This document shows, in pieces, positions 22,903 to 31,239 of a stretch of 43,144 nucleotides of DNA (its first letter is position 1; each line of letters begins with the position of its first letter). Under the pieces are notes generated by a model, which saw only the letters and a program-made list of their open reading frames with translations, made no database searches and was not told the origin of the DNA. The translations under genes were made by a program, and so were the position numbers. Location: the NCBI GenBank assembly GCA_046313915.1, contig JBKBXX010000012.1, positions 1 to 43,144 of the forward strand. Direction: 5' to 3'. Source of the DNA: CAKKQX01 sp046313915 (lineage in GTDB: Bacteria; Pseudomonadota; Gammaproteobacteria; Burkholderiales; SG8-41).

Positions 22903-24423
22903 TCACGGGCCGTGCCGCCCGTCGGCGTCGTGGTGATGCAGGGTGGATGCCACGTGGTGGGTCAGGCTTTCGGGATGGGGATGCGGCGCGTGGGTTTCCG
23001 GGCGCGGCGTCGGCTTGCCGACAAAGTGCGGCAACAGCGAGCCGACGATCATGGCCGCGCCCGCCGCGAGGAAACCGACCAGCTGCGGCAGCCATATCTG
23101 CGTGAAATCACCACCGAAAATCTCGAGCAAGGCCCACGTCGAGAAACCGCCGGCGATGGCGAACAGTGCGCCCTGGGTATTGGCGCGTTTCCAGTACAGC
23201 CCCAGGAAAAGCGGGAAAAAGGCCGTGACCAGCGTGACTTTGTAGGCGTTTTCGACCATTTTGAAGATGCTGGAGCCCGAGTTCAGCGCAAAGGCGAGCA
23301 CGATCGCCGCAAAGCACACGATCACGCCGCGCATGGTCATCAGGAATGCCCGGTCCGACATCGCGGGGAAAGCGCTGCGGATGATGTTTTCGGAAAAAGC
23401 CACCGAGGGCGCGAGCAGGGTCGCGCTGGAGCAGCTCATGATGGCGGAAAGCAGGGCGCCGAAAAACACCACCTGGGCGAATACCGGCGTGTGCTGCAGC
23501 ACCAGTCTCGGCAGGACGAGCTGCGAATCCTGCCGCAGCAGTTCGCTGAACATCTGCGGATCGACCAGTGTTGCGGAATAAGCGAGGAACATCGGTACGA
23601 AGGCGAAAACGAAGTAGATGGAGCCGCCGAGCACCGAGCCGCGCACCGCGGTTTTTTCGTCCTTTGCGGAAGTGATGCGCTGGAAGACGTCCTGCTGCGG
23701 GATGGAGCCCAGCATCATGGTGATCCAGGCGCCGAGAAACGGTATCCACGAGCTGACGCGGGCTTCGGGGAAAAAGCCGAGCCTGCCTGCCTCGTAGGCG
23801 TGATGGATGACGGCACCGACACCGCCCGTCATGCCGGAGATCACGTAGCCGATGTAGAGCATGCCGCTCATGATGACCGTCATCTGCACGAAATCGAGCA
23901 CCGCCACCGAGAACATGCCGCCGAAAGTGGTGTAGGTGAGCACGATGGCGGCGCCCAGCACCATGCCCGCCGGCTGGCTGATCGCGCCGTCCGTCACCAC
24001 GAAAAACACCAGCCCGAGCGCCTTGATCTGCGCCGAAACCCAGCCGAGATAGGAAGCGACGATGGCAAGGGTGCACAGGGTCTCGACGGTGCGGTTGTAG
24101 CGCAGCCGGTAATAATCGCCTATGGTGAGCAGGTTCATGCGGTAGAGCCGGCTCGCGAAAAACAGCCCGGCGAGAATCAGGCACAGGCTGGAGCCGAAGG
24201 GATCGGCGACCACGCCGCGCAGCCCTTCCTTGACGAAAGTGGCCGAGATGCCGAGCACGGTTTCGGCGCCGAACCAGGTGGCGAAGACGGTGGCGGTGAC
24301 GACGGGAAGGGGCAGGTGGCGTCCCGCCACCGCGAAATCCTTGGAGTTGTGCACCCGGGTGGCGGCAGCGAGGCCGATGGCGATCGACAGCAGCAGGTAG
24401 AGTGTGACAAAACCGATCAACAT
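22903..24423 (-). CDS. Sodium:solute symporter family protein with His-rich C-terminal tail
   Basis: A 506-residue inner-membrane transporter with about 13 hydrophobic segments, matching the SSS family (PutP/PanF-type). The opening AGRHLPLPVVTATVFATWFG and GAETVLGIS, the LTIGDYYRLRYNRTVE loop and the SIPQQDVFQRITSAKDEK segment are typical. Unusually, the last 40 residues form a cytoplasmic tail with many His residues (HAPHPHPESLTHH, then LHHHDADGRH), suggesting metal binding or sensing. The substrate cannot be read from sequence. It is followed closely by a small membrane protein gene. Confidence 0.9.
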   Translation of the reverse strand: MLIGFVTLYLLLSIAIGLAAATRVHNSKDFAVAGRHLPLPVVTATVFATWFGAETVLGISATFVKEGLRGVVADPFGSSLCLILAGLFFASRLYRMNLLTIGDYYRLRYNRTVETLCTLAIVASYLGWVSAQIKALGLVFFVVTDGAISQPAGMVLGAAIVLTYTTFGGMFSVAVLDFVQMTVIMSGMLYIGYVISGMTGGVGAVIHHAYEAGRLGFFPEARVSSWIPFLGAWITMMLGSIPQQDVFQRITSAKDEKTAVRGSVLGGSIYFVFAFVPMFLAYSATLVDPQMFSELLRQDSQLVLPRLVLQHTPVFAQVVFFGALLSAIMSCSSATLLAPSVAFSENIIRSAFPAMSDRAFLMTMRGVIVCFAAIVLAFALNSGSSIFKMVENAYKVTLVTAFFPLFLGLYWKRANTQGALFAIAGGFSTWALLEIFGGDFTQIWLPQLVGFLAAGAAMIVGSLLPHFVGKPTPRPETHAPHPHPESLTHHVASTLHHHDADGRHGP

Positions 24424-24537
24424 GCGGCCTGGTCTCCGGCGTTCACGGCGTGCGCGCGAAACGCGGTGGCCGCGAGGCGATGAGGCGCAAGTGTACAGCC
24501 CCGCGCCGGTTTTGCAATGCCGCCGCCGGATTGCCGT

Positions 24538-26049
24538 TCACGCGATGAGCAGCACGATGGCCCCCGTGAGCAGGCCGGCCACGAGGGCGAGCCAGCGCGT
24601 CTGGCGCCGCTGTTCGCATTGCAGCTGTTCGAGCTGCGCCGCCAGCCGGGCGGCATCGGAGGCGGCGAGAAAGCGATGTACCAGCCGCGGCAGTTGCGGC
24701 AGCATGGTGCTCCACAGCGGCGCTTCCTCGCGCAGGTGCCGCAGCAGGCCGCGCCAGCCCACGCGTTCCGACATCCAGCGTTCGAGGTAAGGCTTGGCGG
24801 TGGCCCACAAATCGAGTTCGGGGTCGAGGTCGCGCCCCAGCCCTTCGATGTTGAGCAGGGTTTTCTGCAGCATCACGAGCTGCGGCTGGATTTCGATGTT
24901 GAAGCGGCGCGAGGTCTGGAACAGGCGCAACAGCACCTTGCCGAAGGAGATTTCCCTCAGCGGTTTGTTGAAAATCGGTTCGCATACGGTGCGGATCGCG
25001 GCCTCGAACTCGTCCACCGGCGTGTCTTTCGGCGCCCAGCCCGATTCGATGTGCGCTTCCGCCACCCGGCGATAGTCGCGGCGGAAAAAAGCGATGAAGT
25101 TCTGCGCGAGATAGTTCTGGTCGGTTTCGGTGAGCGTGCCCATGATGCCGAAATCGAGCGCGATATACTTGCCTTCGGGAGTGACGAAAATGTTGCCGGG
25201 ATGCATGTCGGCATGGAAATAGCCGTCGCGGAATACCTGGGTGAAAAAGATTTCCACGCCGGCACGGGCCAGTTTCGGAATGTCTATGCCCTGGGCGCGC
25301 AGCGCTGCGACGTGGCTCACCGGCGTGCCGTGCATGCGCTGCATCACCATCACTTCGGTCGAGCAGTAGTCCCAGTAGATCTCGGGCACCAGCAGCAGCG
25401 GCGAATGCTCGAAATTGCGCCTGAGCTGGCTCGCGTTGGCCGCCTCGCGCATGAGATCGAGTTCGGCTTCGAGGTGTTTGGCGAATTCGGCGACGACTTC
25501 ATGGGGCCTCAGGCGTTTGCCGTCGGACCACAGCAGCTCGACCAGCGTGGCGCCGGCGTCGAGCAGCGCGAGATCGTGGGCGATCACACTGGAGATCCCT
25601 GGCCGCAGGATCTTGACCGCAACTTCCTTGCCGTCGGGCAGCTTCGCGAGGTGCACTTGCGCCACCGAGGCGCTTGCCACCGGTTCGCGCTCGAATTCGG
25701 CGAACACCTCGTCGAGCGGTTTTTTGTAGACGCGGTCCAGGATGGCCATGACCTGTTCGGCCGCGAAAGGCGGCACCTGGTCCTGCAGCTTGGCGAGCTC
25801 GTCGGCGATGTCGGACGGCAACAGATCGCGGCGCGTCGAGAGCACCTGGCCGAATTTGACGAAAATGGGGCCCAGCATTTCCAGCGCGAGGCGCAGGCGC
25901 TCGGCGCGCGGCCGCTCCAGGCGGCGCCAGAACAGCAGCGCGTTGAGCAGATTGCGCAGGCCACGCACCCGTTCGTGGCCGAGAAAGAATTCGTCGAGAC
26001 CGAAACGCAGGCTGACGCTGAGGATTTTCAGCAGACGAAACAATCGCAT
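24538..26049 (-). CDS. ubiB: Ubiquinone biosynthesis atypical kinase UbiB
   Basis: A 503-residue ABC1/ADCK-type kinase-like protein needed for ubiquinone synthesis at the inner membrane. The family KxGQ motif is visible in GPIFVKFGQVLSTRRDLLP, the invariant Lys in KEVAVKILRPG, the catalytic loop in DGYFHADMHPGNIFV and the metal-binding DFG in YIALDFGIMG. Two hydrophobic segments at the very C-terminus (LALVAGLLTGAIVLLIA) anchor it. The start at 26049 is chosen from the conserved MRLFRLLKIL opening; the frame extends upstream. It is the last gene of the DUF971 - ubiE - Tim44-like - ubiJ - ubiB run. Confidence 0.96.
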   Translation of the reverse strand: MRLFRLLKILSVSLRFGLDEFFLGHERVRGLRNLLNALLFWRRLERPRAERLRLALEMLGPIFVKFGQVLSTRRDLLPSDIADELAKLQDQVPPFAAEQVMAILDRVYKKPLDEVFAEFEREPVASASVAQVHLAKLPDGKEVAVKILRPGISSVIAHDLALLDAGATLVELLWSDGKRLRPHEVVAEFAKHLEAELDLMREAANASQLRRNFEHSPLLLVPEIYWDYCSTEVMVMQRMHGTPVSHVAALRAQGIDIPKLARAGVEIFFTQVFRDGYFHADMHPGNIFVTPEGKYIALDFGIMGTLTETDQNYLAQNFIAFFRRDYRRVAEAHIESGWAPKDTPVDEFEAAIRTVCEPIFNKPLREISFGKVLLRLFQTSRRFNIEIQPQLVMLQKTLLNIEGLGRDLDPELDLWATAKPYLERWMSERVGWRGLLRHLREEAPLWSTMLPQLPRLVHRFLAASDAARLAAQLEQLQCEQRRQTRWLALVAGLLTGAIVLLIA

Positions 26050-26107
26050 GTCGCGATTGTACCCGCTTGCGGGCGCTCTGGGGCCCGCGTCCGGTTTGCC
26101 CGGGCGG

Positions 26108-26692
26108 CTAATGGCCGCCGATGGCGCCGGAGAGGCGTTCGATCCGTTTTTCGAGTCTTGCAACGTCGTCGCGCAACTCGTCGACTTCGCGGTTGAACTG
26201 CGCGAGGTCGCGCGCGCGGGCGATTAACGGCTGTTCTTCGGTCCAGTATTCGGCGAACGAGCGCGCGAGGTTGTCGAAGGACTGGACGCGCCACTGGTCG
26301 AGCGTTCTGCCGGCTTGCGCCAGGCGATGCGCCACGATGTCACCGAACACCCGGCTCAGATCCTCTTCCACGTCCCAGCGCAGATTGCGCGCGACGTAGC
26401 TGAGGGCTGCGGCAAAGCCGGTGTCGCCTTCGACCGCGATCTCCTGCCACACCGTTTCGTCGCGCGCCATGATGCGCAACAGCTGGCCGGGCGTGAGTCT
26501 GATCGTGACGGCAGGTGTCACCGCCGCTCCGGCTGCCGCGATTTCGCCGTCATCGCGAACCGCCAAGGTGAGGGTGAATGGCGGATTGTCGATGCGCGCG
26601 ACGCTGCCGGCGAACGGCTTGAGGCGTTGCCGCGCCCAGCCGTTGCCGCGCAAGAGGTGATTGACGAAGGAAACGCAGCTCGCGTCCAGCAT
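26108..26692 (-). CDS. ubiJ: Ubiquinone biosynthesis accessory factor UbiJ (SCP2-like)
   Basis: A 194-residue protein with an SCP2-like lipid-binding domain (residues about 10-110) and a C-terminal coiled coil (FNREVDELRDDVARLEKRIE). This is the layout of UbiJ, which helps organise the soluble ubiquinone-biosynthesis complex and binds lipid intermediates. The start MLDASCVSFVNHLL fits UbiJ homologues. A perfect TATAAT lies only six bases before this ATG, so transcripts from it would begin at or next to the start codon. It precedes ubiB by 58 bases in the same direction, the standard order. Confidence 0.93.
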   Translation of the reverse strand: MLDASCVSFVNHLLRGNGWARQRLKPFAGSVARIDNPPFTLTLAVRDDGEIAAAGAAVTPAVTIRLTPGQLLRIMARDETVWQEIAVEGDTGFAAALSYVARNLRWDVEEDLSRVFGDIVAHRLAQAGRTLDQWRVQSFDNLARSFAEYWTEEQPLIARARDLAQFNREVDELRDDVARLEKRIERLSGAIGGH

Positions 26693-26698
26693 GAAGCG

Positions 26699-26704
26699 AT
26701 TATA
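26699..26704 (-). promoter_or_regulatory. TATAAT directly before ubiJ, possible leaderless promoter
   Basis: A perfect TATAAT on the minus strand is separated from the ubiJ ATG (26692) by six bases, which would place the transcription start at the A of the ATG. No good -35 is seen because the upstream hairpin occupies that space. Confidence 0.4.
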
Positions 26705-26719
26705 CCGAAGGCTCCAAAG

Positions 26720-26747
26720 CAGACTCCCGGCGAGCGCCGGGAGTCTG
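26720..26747 (-). terminator. Strong hairpin downstream of the Tim44-like gene
   Basis: CAGACTCCCGGCG (26720-26732) and its exact reverse complement (26735-26747) form a 13-pair GC-rich stem with a two-base loop, 25 bases after the stop of the Tim44-like gene. The minus strand then reads CTTTGGAG, a weak T-run. It probably ends or attenuates transcription before ubiJ. Confidence 0.6.
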
Positions 26748-26771
26748 TGTGTGCGGTGACGGCGTTCCGGC

Positions 26772-27623
26772 TCAGTCTTGCTGTATGCCCGAAACCAGCC
26801 AGCCGCTGCGGCCAGCAACCGGTTTTTCGAGGTGCCAGATTTCACTGAACTGCTGCGGTTGCCCGTGCGCGCCTTCGCGGATGAGGCCGGAAAAGCGCAC
26901 GCTCACCACGTAAAGATCGCCTTCCGTGGCGACGTCGAGCACTTCGGCATCGAGCGTGACGACATCGGTTTGCCGGGCTGCGCTTGCGGCCGCCAGCATC
27001 TCGGTTTCGATTTCACGGTAGAGCTCGGGAGCGAGGAAGTCACGCATCGCCGACAGATCCCGGCGGTCGTGCGCTGCCTGCAGTTCGACGAAATTCAGTT
27101 TGGCGTGGCGCACGAACTGGGCGGCGTCGAAGCCGGCCGGCCAGCGGCCAGCCGTTGCGGCTACCGAGTGGGGGGCGGCGGCGTCTGCCGCCGCAGCGGA
27201 AGGCAGCGGGGCGCTGCCGTGAGCGCCGGCGCTCGCGTATTGGAGAGGGGCGGCGGCGGTTTTCGCGCGCAACAGGCGCACCACCAGTACCGCCGCGGCA
27301 ACGAGCGCCATGATCACCAGAACGGCGGCGAGTCCGCCGGCAAAGCCGTTGTTGAGAAACAGCGACGCCAGCCCTGCGCCCAGCGCGAGACCGGCCAGCG
27401 GTCCCAGCCATTTGCTCGCGCCCGCAGGCTGCGGCGCCGGAGCGGCGGTCGCGGCCCCAGATTGCGGCTGCGCCGGCGCTTGCTGGGGTGTTGCCTGACG
27501 CTGGGTGATCGACTCGCGCTGTTTGCCCAGGCTCTTGCCGCCGCCCAAACGCTTGGCGTCGGCATCGACGGCCACCATGCTCAGTCCGAAAACGGCGGCA
27601 ACGACCGCCAACAATTTTTTCAT
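26772..27623 (-). CDS. Tim44-like domain protein
   Basis: A 283-residue protein. It begins with a signal sequence or N-terminal anchor (MKKLLAVVAAVFGLSMVAV, possible cut after ADA at residue 23), has a low-complexity Ala/Pro/Gln linker (about 35-70), one or two membrane segments (about 72-118) and a C-terminal Tim44-like domain (from FDAAQFVRHAKLNFVELQAA to the end). Tim44-like proteins sit between ubiE and ubiJ in many betaproteobacteria; their role is unproven. CGGAGG just before the ATG is a strong ribosome site, and a TATAAT lies about 36 bases upstream. Confidence 0.9.
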   Translation of the reverse strand: MKKLLAVVAAVFGLSMVAVDADAKRLGGGKSLGKQRESITQRQATPQQAPAQPQSGAATAAPAPQPAGASKWLGPLAGLALGAGLASLFLNNGFAGGLAAVLVIMALVAAAVLVVRLLRAKTAAAPLQYASAGAHGSAPLPSAAAADAAAPHSVAATAGRWPAGFDAAQFVRHAKLNFVELQAAHDRRDLSAMRDFLAPELYREIETEMLAAASAARQTDVVTLDAEVLDVATEGDLYVVSVRFSGLIREGAHGQPQQFSEIWHLEKPVAGRSGWLVSGIQQD

Positions 27624-27658
27624 GCATCCTCCGGTGGGATTTTCAGGTACGCGGGCCC

Positions 27659-27664
27659 ATTATA
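27659..27664 (-). promoter_or_regulatory. TATAAT -10 element of the Tim44-like gene
   Basis: On the minus strand GGTATAATGG lies 36 bases before the ATG at 27623, giving a start point near 27652 and a leader of about 30 bases containing the CGGAGG ribosome site. No clear -35 is visible. A second TATAAT lies further upstream at 27715-27720 in an AT-rich stretch. Confidence 0.5.
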
Positions 27665-27764
27665 CCGATGTCCGGCCGTTTGGCCATGCTGGGCGAATAA
27701 TAAAAAATCATTAAATTATAACGACTTACATTTCAACCGTGCGCCGGGGGGCGCCACATCCCGG

Positions 27765-28499
27765 TCAAATCTTGTAACCGCGGTGCAAGGCGACGACACC
27801 GGCAGCGAGATTGAAATACTCGACCCGCTCGAAACCGACGTTTTCCATCAGCCGTTTGAGGTTTTCCTGGTCGGGGTGCACGCGTATCGATTCCGCGAGG
27901 TAGCGGTAGCTGTCGGCGTCGCCGGTGACGAGCTTGCCCAGCTGCGGCAGGACGCGAAACGAGTAGGCGTCGTACAAAGGTTGCAACGGTTTCCACACGC
28001 GCGAGAATTCGAGCACCAGCAGCCTGCCGCCGGGCCTGAGCACGCGCAGCATCTCGGCGAGCGCCACTTCCTTGTGCGTCATGTTGCGCAGGCCGAAAGC
28101 AACACTCACGCAGTCGAAGCTGTCGGCGGGAAAAGGCAGCTTCTCGGCGTCGCACTGCGCGACCGCGGCGACGACGCCGTCGTCGAGCAGGCGATCGCGC
28201 CCGATCCTGAGCATGGCGGCGTTGATGTCGGTCAGCACGACCGAACCGCCGGGGGCGACGCGGCGCGCGAACTGCCGTGCCAGATCGGCGGTGCCGCCGG
28301 CGACATCGAGCACCCGCTCGCCCGGCCGGACCAGGCTTTGCTCTATGGTGAAACGCTTCCACAGCCGGTGCAGCCCCGCCGACATCAGGTCGTTCATGAG
28401 GTCGTAGCGGTTGGCCACCGAGTCGAAGACGCCGGCGACCTTGCGCGCTTTTTCTTCTTCAGGAACTTTCTGGTAACCGAAATCGGTGGTTTTGGTCAT
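27765..28499 (-). CDS. ubiE: Ubiquinone/menaquinone biosynthesis C-methyltransferase UbiE
   Basis: A 244-residue class I methyltransferase that methylates the quinone ring (demethylmenaquinone and the ubiquinone intermediate). The start MTKTTDFGYQKVPEEEKARK is the conserved UbiE N-terminus, followed by VFDSVANRYDLMNDLMSAG, motif I VLDVAGGTADLA, and the FGLRNMTH and VLEFSRV blocks typical of the family. The frame extends upstream to 28580 without support. It stands between the DUF971 gene and the Tim44-like gene, all on the minus strand, the common betaproteobacterial order. Confidence 0.97.
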   Translation of the reverse strand: MTKTTDFGYQKVPEEEKARKVAGVFDSVANRYDLMNDLMSAGLHRLWKRFTIEQSLVRPGERVLDVAGGTADLARQFARRVAPGGSVVLTDINAAMLRIGRDRLLDDGVVAAVAQCDAEKLPFPADSFDCVSVAFGLRNMTHKEVALAEMLRVLRPGGRLLVLEFSRVWKPLQPLYDAYSFRVLPQLGKLVTGDADSYRYLAESIRVHPDQENLKRLMENVGFERVEYFNLAAGVVALHRGYKI

Positions 28500-28596
28500 G
28501 AGGCGCTGAAAAGTGGAGGTGGTGGACGGTGTGAAATGCGAGGCATCGCCGTTTTCCCCGCTGCCGGGGCAAGAGATCATCCTCCCATTTCATCCT

Positions 28597-28980
28597 TTAC
28601 GGTTGCTCCCGGCTCGCTCCCGCTTCCGCCATGCGCTCCAGATAATGCTGCCACATTTCGTCGTGGTGCAGGCCGTAGTCATAGAGCAGATCCCACGAGT
28701 AGATGCCGGTGTCGTGACCGTCCGAAAAAGTGAGCTGGATGGCGTAATTTCCCACCGCTTCGATTCGGGTGATGTCGACGTTTTTCTTGCCGACCTGCAA
28801 CACTTCCTGACCCGGACCGTGGCCGCGCACTTCGGCAGACGGCGAATAGACGCGCAGGAATTCGCACGGCAGCTGGAAAGTCTTGCCGTCGCTGAAAGCG
28901 ATTTCCAGAACACGGGATTTCTGGTGCAACCTGATTTCGGTCGGTTGCGGCACCGATTTGCTGAGTCCGGCCATTTCCAT
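28597..28980 (-). CDS. DUF971 (GBBH-like N-terminal) domain protein
   Basis: A 127-residue protein made almost entirely of the DUF971 domain, shared with the N-terminus of gamma-butyrobetaine hydroxylase. The blocks PTEIRLHQKSRVLEIAFSDG, LPCEFLRVYSPSAEVRGHGPG and YSWDLLYDYGLHHDEMW are the family signatures. Stand-alone forms are common next to ubiE in beta- and gammaproteobacteria and may bind zinc or act near Fe-S cluster assembly; the role is not established. Two ATGs (28980, 28974) are possible starts. Confidence 0.9.
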   Translation of the reverse strand: MEMAGLSKSVPQPTEIRLHQKSRVLEIAFSDGKTFQLPCEFLRVYSPSAEVRGHGPGQEVLQVGKKNVDITRIEAVGNYAIQLTFSDGHDTGIYSWDLLYDYGLHHDEMWQHYLERMAEAGASREQP

Positions 28981-29068
28981 CCGTCGCGGGTTGCGGGGAC
29001 TCGCATCATAACCGAGAAGGCGCCAGAGGAAAACTCTGGTCCGGAACGGGTTTTTCCCAAGGCGGTTC

Positions 29069-29102
29069 CTGTCACACGCCGGTAATGAATGTTTCATAAT
29101 AT
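29069..29102 (+). promoter_or_regulatory. Pho box and -10 element of the phoBR operon
   Basis: CTGTCACACGCCGGTAAT at 29069-29086 fits the Pho box layout of two CTGTCAT-like heptamers separated by four bases: the first half matches six of seven positions, the second five of seven. A TAATAT -10 element follows after exactly ten bases at 29097-29102, the spacing seen in E. coli phoA. This indicates PhoB-activated self-expression. The ATG of phoB is 30 bases further. Confidence 0.65.
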
Positions 29103-29131
29103 CGACATCCGACAGGAAATCAGGGGGGCAG

Positions 29132-29827
29132 ATGCCGGCGACGGTGCTGGTGGTGGAAGATGAGCCGGCGATCCGCGAATTGATCGCATACAACCTGGAA
29201 CTCGGCGGGCACCAGGTGCTGCGCGCGGAAAGCGCCGAGCAGGCGCTCGCGATGGTGCGCGCCGCGCTGCCCGATCTGATCGTGCTCGACTGGATGCTGC
29301 CCGGCATGAGCGGCCTCGAATTCGTGCGGCGGGTGCGCGCCGACGGGCGTGCGCGGCCGGTGCCGATCATCATGCTGACTGCGCGCGCCGAAGAGCGCGA
29401 CAAGCTCGCGGGCCTCGAAAGCGGCGCTGACGATTATCTGACCAAACCGTTCAGTCCGCGTGAGCTCAGCGCGCGCGTCAAAGCCGTGCTGCGCCGCCGT
29501 GCGCCCCAGGCAACCGACGATGTGGTCGAGATCGCCGGGCTCAGGCTGGACCCGGCGAGCCGCCGCGTATCCGGCAACCGGGCGCCGCTTGCCGTGGGCC
29601 CCACGGAATTCCGCCTGCTGCATTTCCTGATGACGCACGCCGAGCGCGTTTATTCGCGCGCCCAGTTGCTCGACCAGGTGTGGGGCGATCACGTTTTCAT
29701 CGAGGAGCGCACCGTCGATGTGCACATCCGCCGTCTGCGCAAGGCGCTCGAACCGAGCGGGCACGACCGCCTGATCCAGACGGTGCGCAGCGCCGGCTAC
29801 CGTTTCTCGGCAAATCCAGACTCCTGA
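29132..29827 (+). CDS. phoB: Phosphate regulon response regulator PhoB
   Basis: A 231-residue OmpR/PhoB-type response regulator. The receiver domain has the acidic pair E9/D10, phosphorylated Asp53 in IVLDWMLPG, Thr83 in MLTA and Lys105 in TKPF. The C-terminal winged helix (about 130-228) ends with ERTVDVHIRRLRKALEPSG and a final TVRSAGYRF. GGGGGG precedes the ATG at suitable distance. Next to a PhoR-type kinase and behind a Pho box, it is identified as PhoB, which activates phosphate-starvation genes when phosphorylated. Confidence 0.95.
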   Translation: MPATVLVVEDEPAIRELIAYNLELGGHQVLRAESAEQALAMVRAALPDLIVLDWMLPGMSGLEFVRRVRADGRARPVPIIMLTARAEERDKLAGLESGADDYLTKPFSPRELSARVKAVLRRRAPQATDDVVEIAGLRLDPASRRVSGNRAPLAVGPTEFRLLHFLMTHAERVYSRAQLLDQVWGDHVFIEERTVDVHIRRLRKALEPSGHDRLIQTVRSAGYRFSANPDS

Positions 29828-29877
29828 CGCGCCGTCACGGCGTGAGATAATGACGCCATGAAAGCCGGGACTTGCTT

Positions 29878-31209
29878 GTGAACGGCATCTGGGGAAGATC
29901 GCTCGTGATGTTGGCGCTGCTGGCGGCGGTGTGCCTTGCCCTGTGGCCGGTTGTGGGTGCAACGGTGGCGCTTGCCGTCTTTGCGGCCATCCTGCTGGTT
30001 GTCGTCGCCGTGCATCTGCATCACCTTTCCCTGCTGCTGAACTGGCTGCGCGAGCCGGCTCCGGAGGCCACGCCGCAGGGCGCGGGCGTGTGGGACGAGG
30101 TATTCGCCGCGCTGCACCGGATGTTGCGCCGGCAGCGCAGGAGCGAATCCCGGTTGAGCGCGACATTGAAGGATTTCCAGCTCGCCGCCGCGGCGATGCC
30201 CGACGGCATGATCATTCTGGACCAGGCCGACCGCATCGAATGGTGCAACCCGGCGGCGGAGCGGCATTTCGGCCTCGACCAGCGGCGCGATGCCGGGCAG
30301 CAGATCACCTATTTGCTGCGTCATCCGCAGTTTGCCGAGAAGCTGCGGTCGCCCAGCCATGGCGAGCCGCTGACGCTGAGACAGCTGCGCGGTTTCGATC
30401 TCGTGCTCTCGGTGCTGATCGTGCCGTACGGTGATCGGCAAAAACTCGTGATCAGCCGCGATGTCACCGAGCTCGAACGCGTGGAGACGATGCGGCGCGA
30501 TTTCATCGCCAACGTTTCGCACGAACTGCGCACGCCGCTTACCGTGCTCGGCGGTTTTCTGGAGACGATTTCGGACAGCGAGCCGCTGGACGACGACCTG
30601 CTGCGGCGTTCGTTGCCGCTGATGACGGACCAGGCGCGCCGCATGCAGCGCCTGGTCGAGGATCTGCTGACGCTGTCGCGGCTCGAAAGCGCCGGCAACC
30701 CGCTGCGCGACGAGCGGGTCGATGTGCCCGCTCTGGTGCGGGCGCTGTATCACGATGCGGTGGCGCTTTCGGCGCAGCGCCACCGCATCGTGCTCGAACT
30801 CGGCAGTGACGACGGGCTGCTCGGCAGTGACGACGAGTTGAGGAGCGCTTTCGGCAACCTGACCAGCAACGCGATCCGTTACACACCTGAAGGCGGAGAA
30901 ATCGTCATCAGCTGGCAGCGCCGGGGCGGGGAGGCCGTTTTCGCCGTGCGCGACAACGGCATCGGCATCTCACCGCACCACATTCCGCGGCTCACCGAGC
31001 GTTTTTATCGCGTCGACCGCAGCCGTTCGCGCGAAACCGGCGGCACCGGGCTGGGGCTCGCCATCGTCAAGCATGTGCTGAGCCGCCACCACGCGCAGCT
31101 CGAAATCGAAAGCGAGCCGGGGTGGGGCAGCGTTTTCAGGGCGGTGTTTCCGCCCGAGCGGGTGATGGCGGCGCAAACCGCGTCGTCGGCCGCTGCCGGA
31201 ACGACCTGA
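29878..31209 (+). CDS. phoR: Phosphate regulon sensor histidine kinase PhoR
   Basis: A 443-residue inner-membrane kinase. Two hydrophobic segments near the N-terminus (about 8-50) are followed by a PAS domain (about 95-205), the dimerisation helix with phosphorylated His near 215 (FIANVSHELRTPLTVLGG), and an ATPase domain with the N box (LTSNAIRYTP), G1 (VRDNGIGI) and GGTGLGLAIVKHV. The GTG at 29878 is preferred because GGGA lies seven bases upstream; a TTG at 29872 is also in frame. It follows phoB by 50 bases, and no PhoU or pst genes are in the window. Confidence 0.95.
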   Translation: MNGIWGRSLVMLALLAAVCLALWPVVGATVALAVFAAILLVVVAVHLHHLSLLLNWLREPAPEATPQGAGVWDEVFAALHRMLRRQRRSESRLSATLKDFQLAAAAMPDGMIILDQADRIEWCNPAAERHFGLDQRRDAGQQITYLLRHPQFAEKLRSPSHGEPLTLRQLRGFDLVLSVLIVPYGDRQKLVISRDVTELERVETMRRDFIANVSHELRTPLTVLGGFLETISDSEPLDDDLLRRSLPLMTDQARRMQRLVEDLLTLSRLESAGNPLRDERVDVPALVRALYHDAVALSAQRHRIVLELGSDDGLLGSDDELRSAFGNLTSNAIRYTPEGGEIVISWQRRGGEAVFAVRDNGIGISPHHIPRLTERFYRVDRSRSRETGGTGLGLAIVKHVLSRHHAQLEIESEPGWGSVFRAVFPPERVMAAQTASSAAAGTT

Positions 31210-31239
31210 AACCGGGGCCGGGCGCCAACCGGCAGCGCG

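Noticed and set aside
24517..26196. A 559-residue plus-strand open frame opposite ubiB
   Set aside because: It is antisense to ubiB, whose kinase motifs are intact; composition is typical of a shadow frame.
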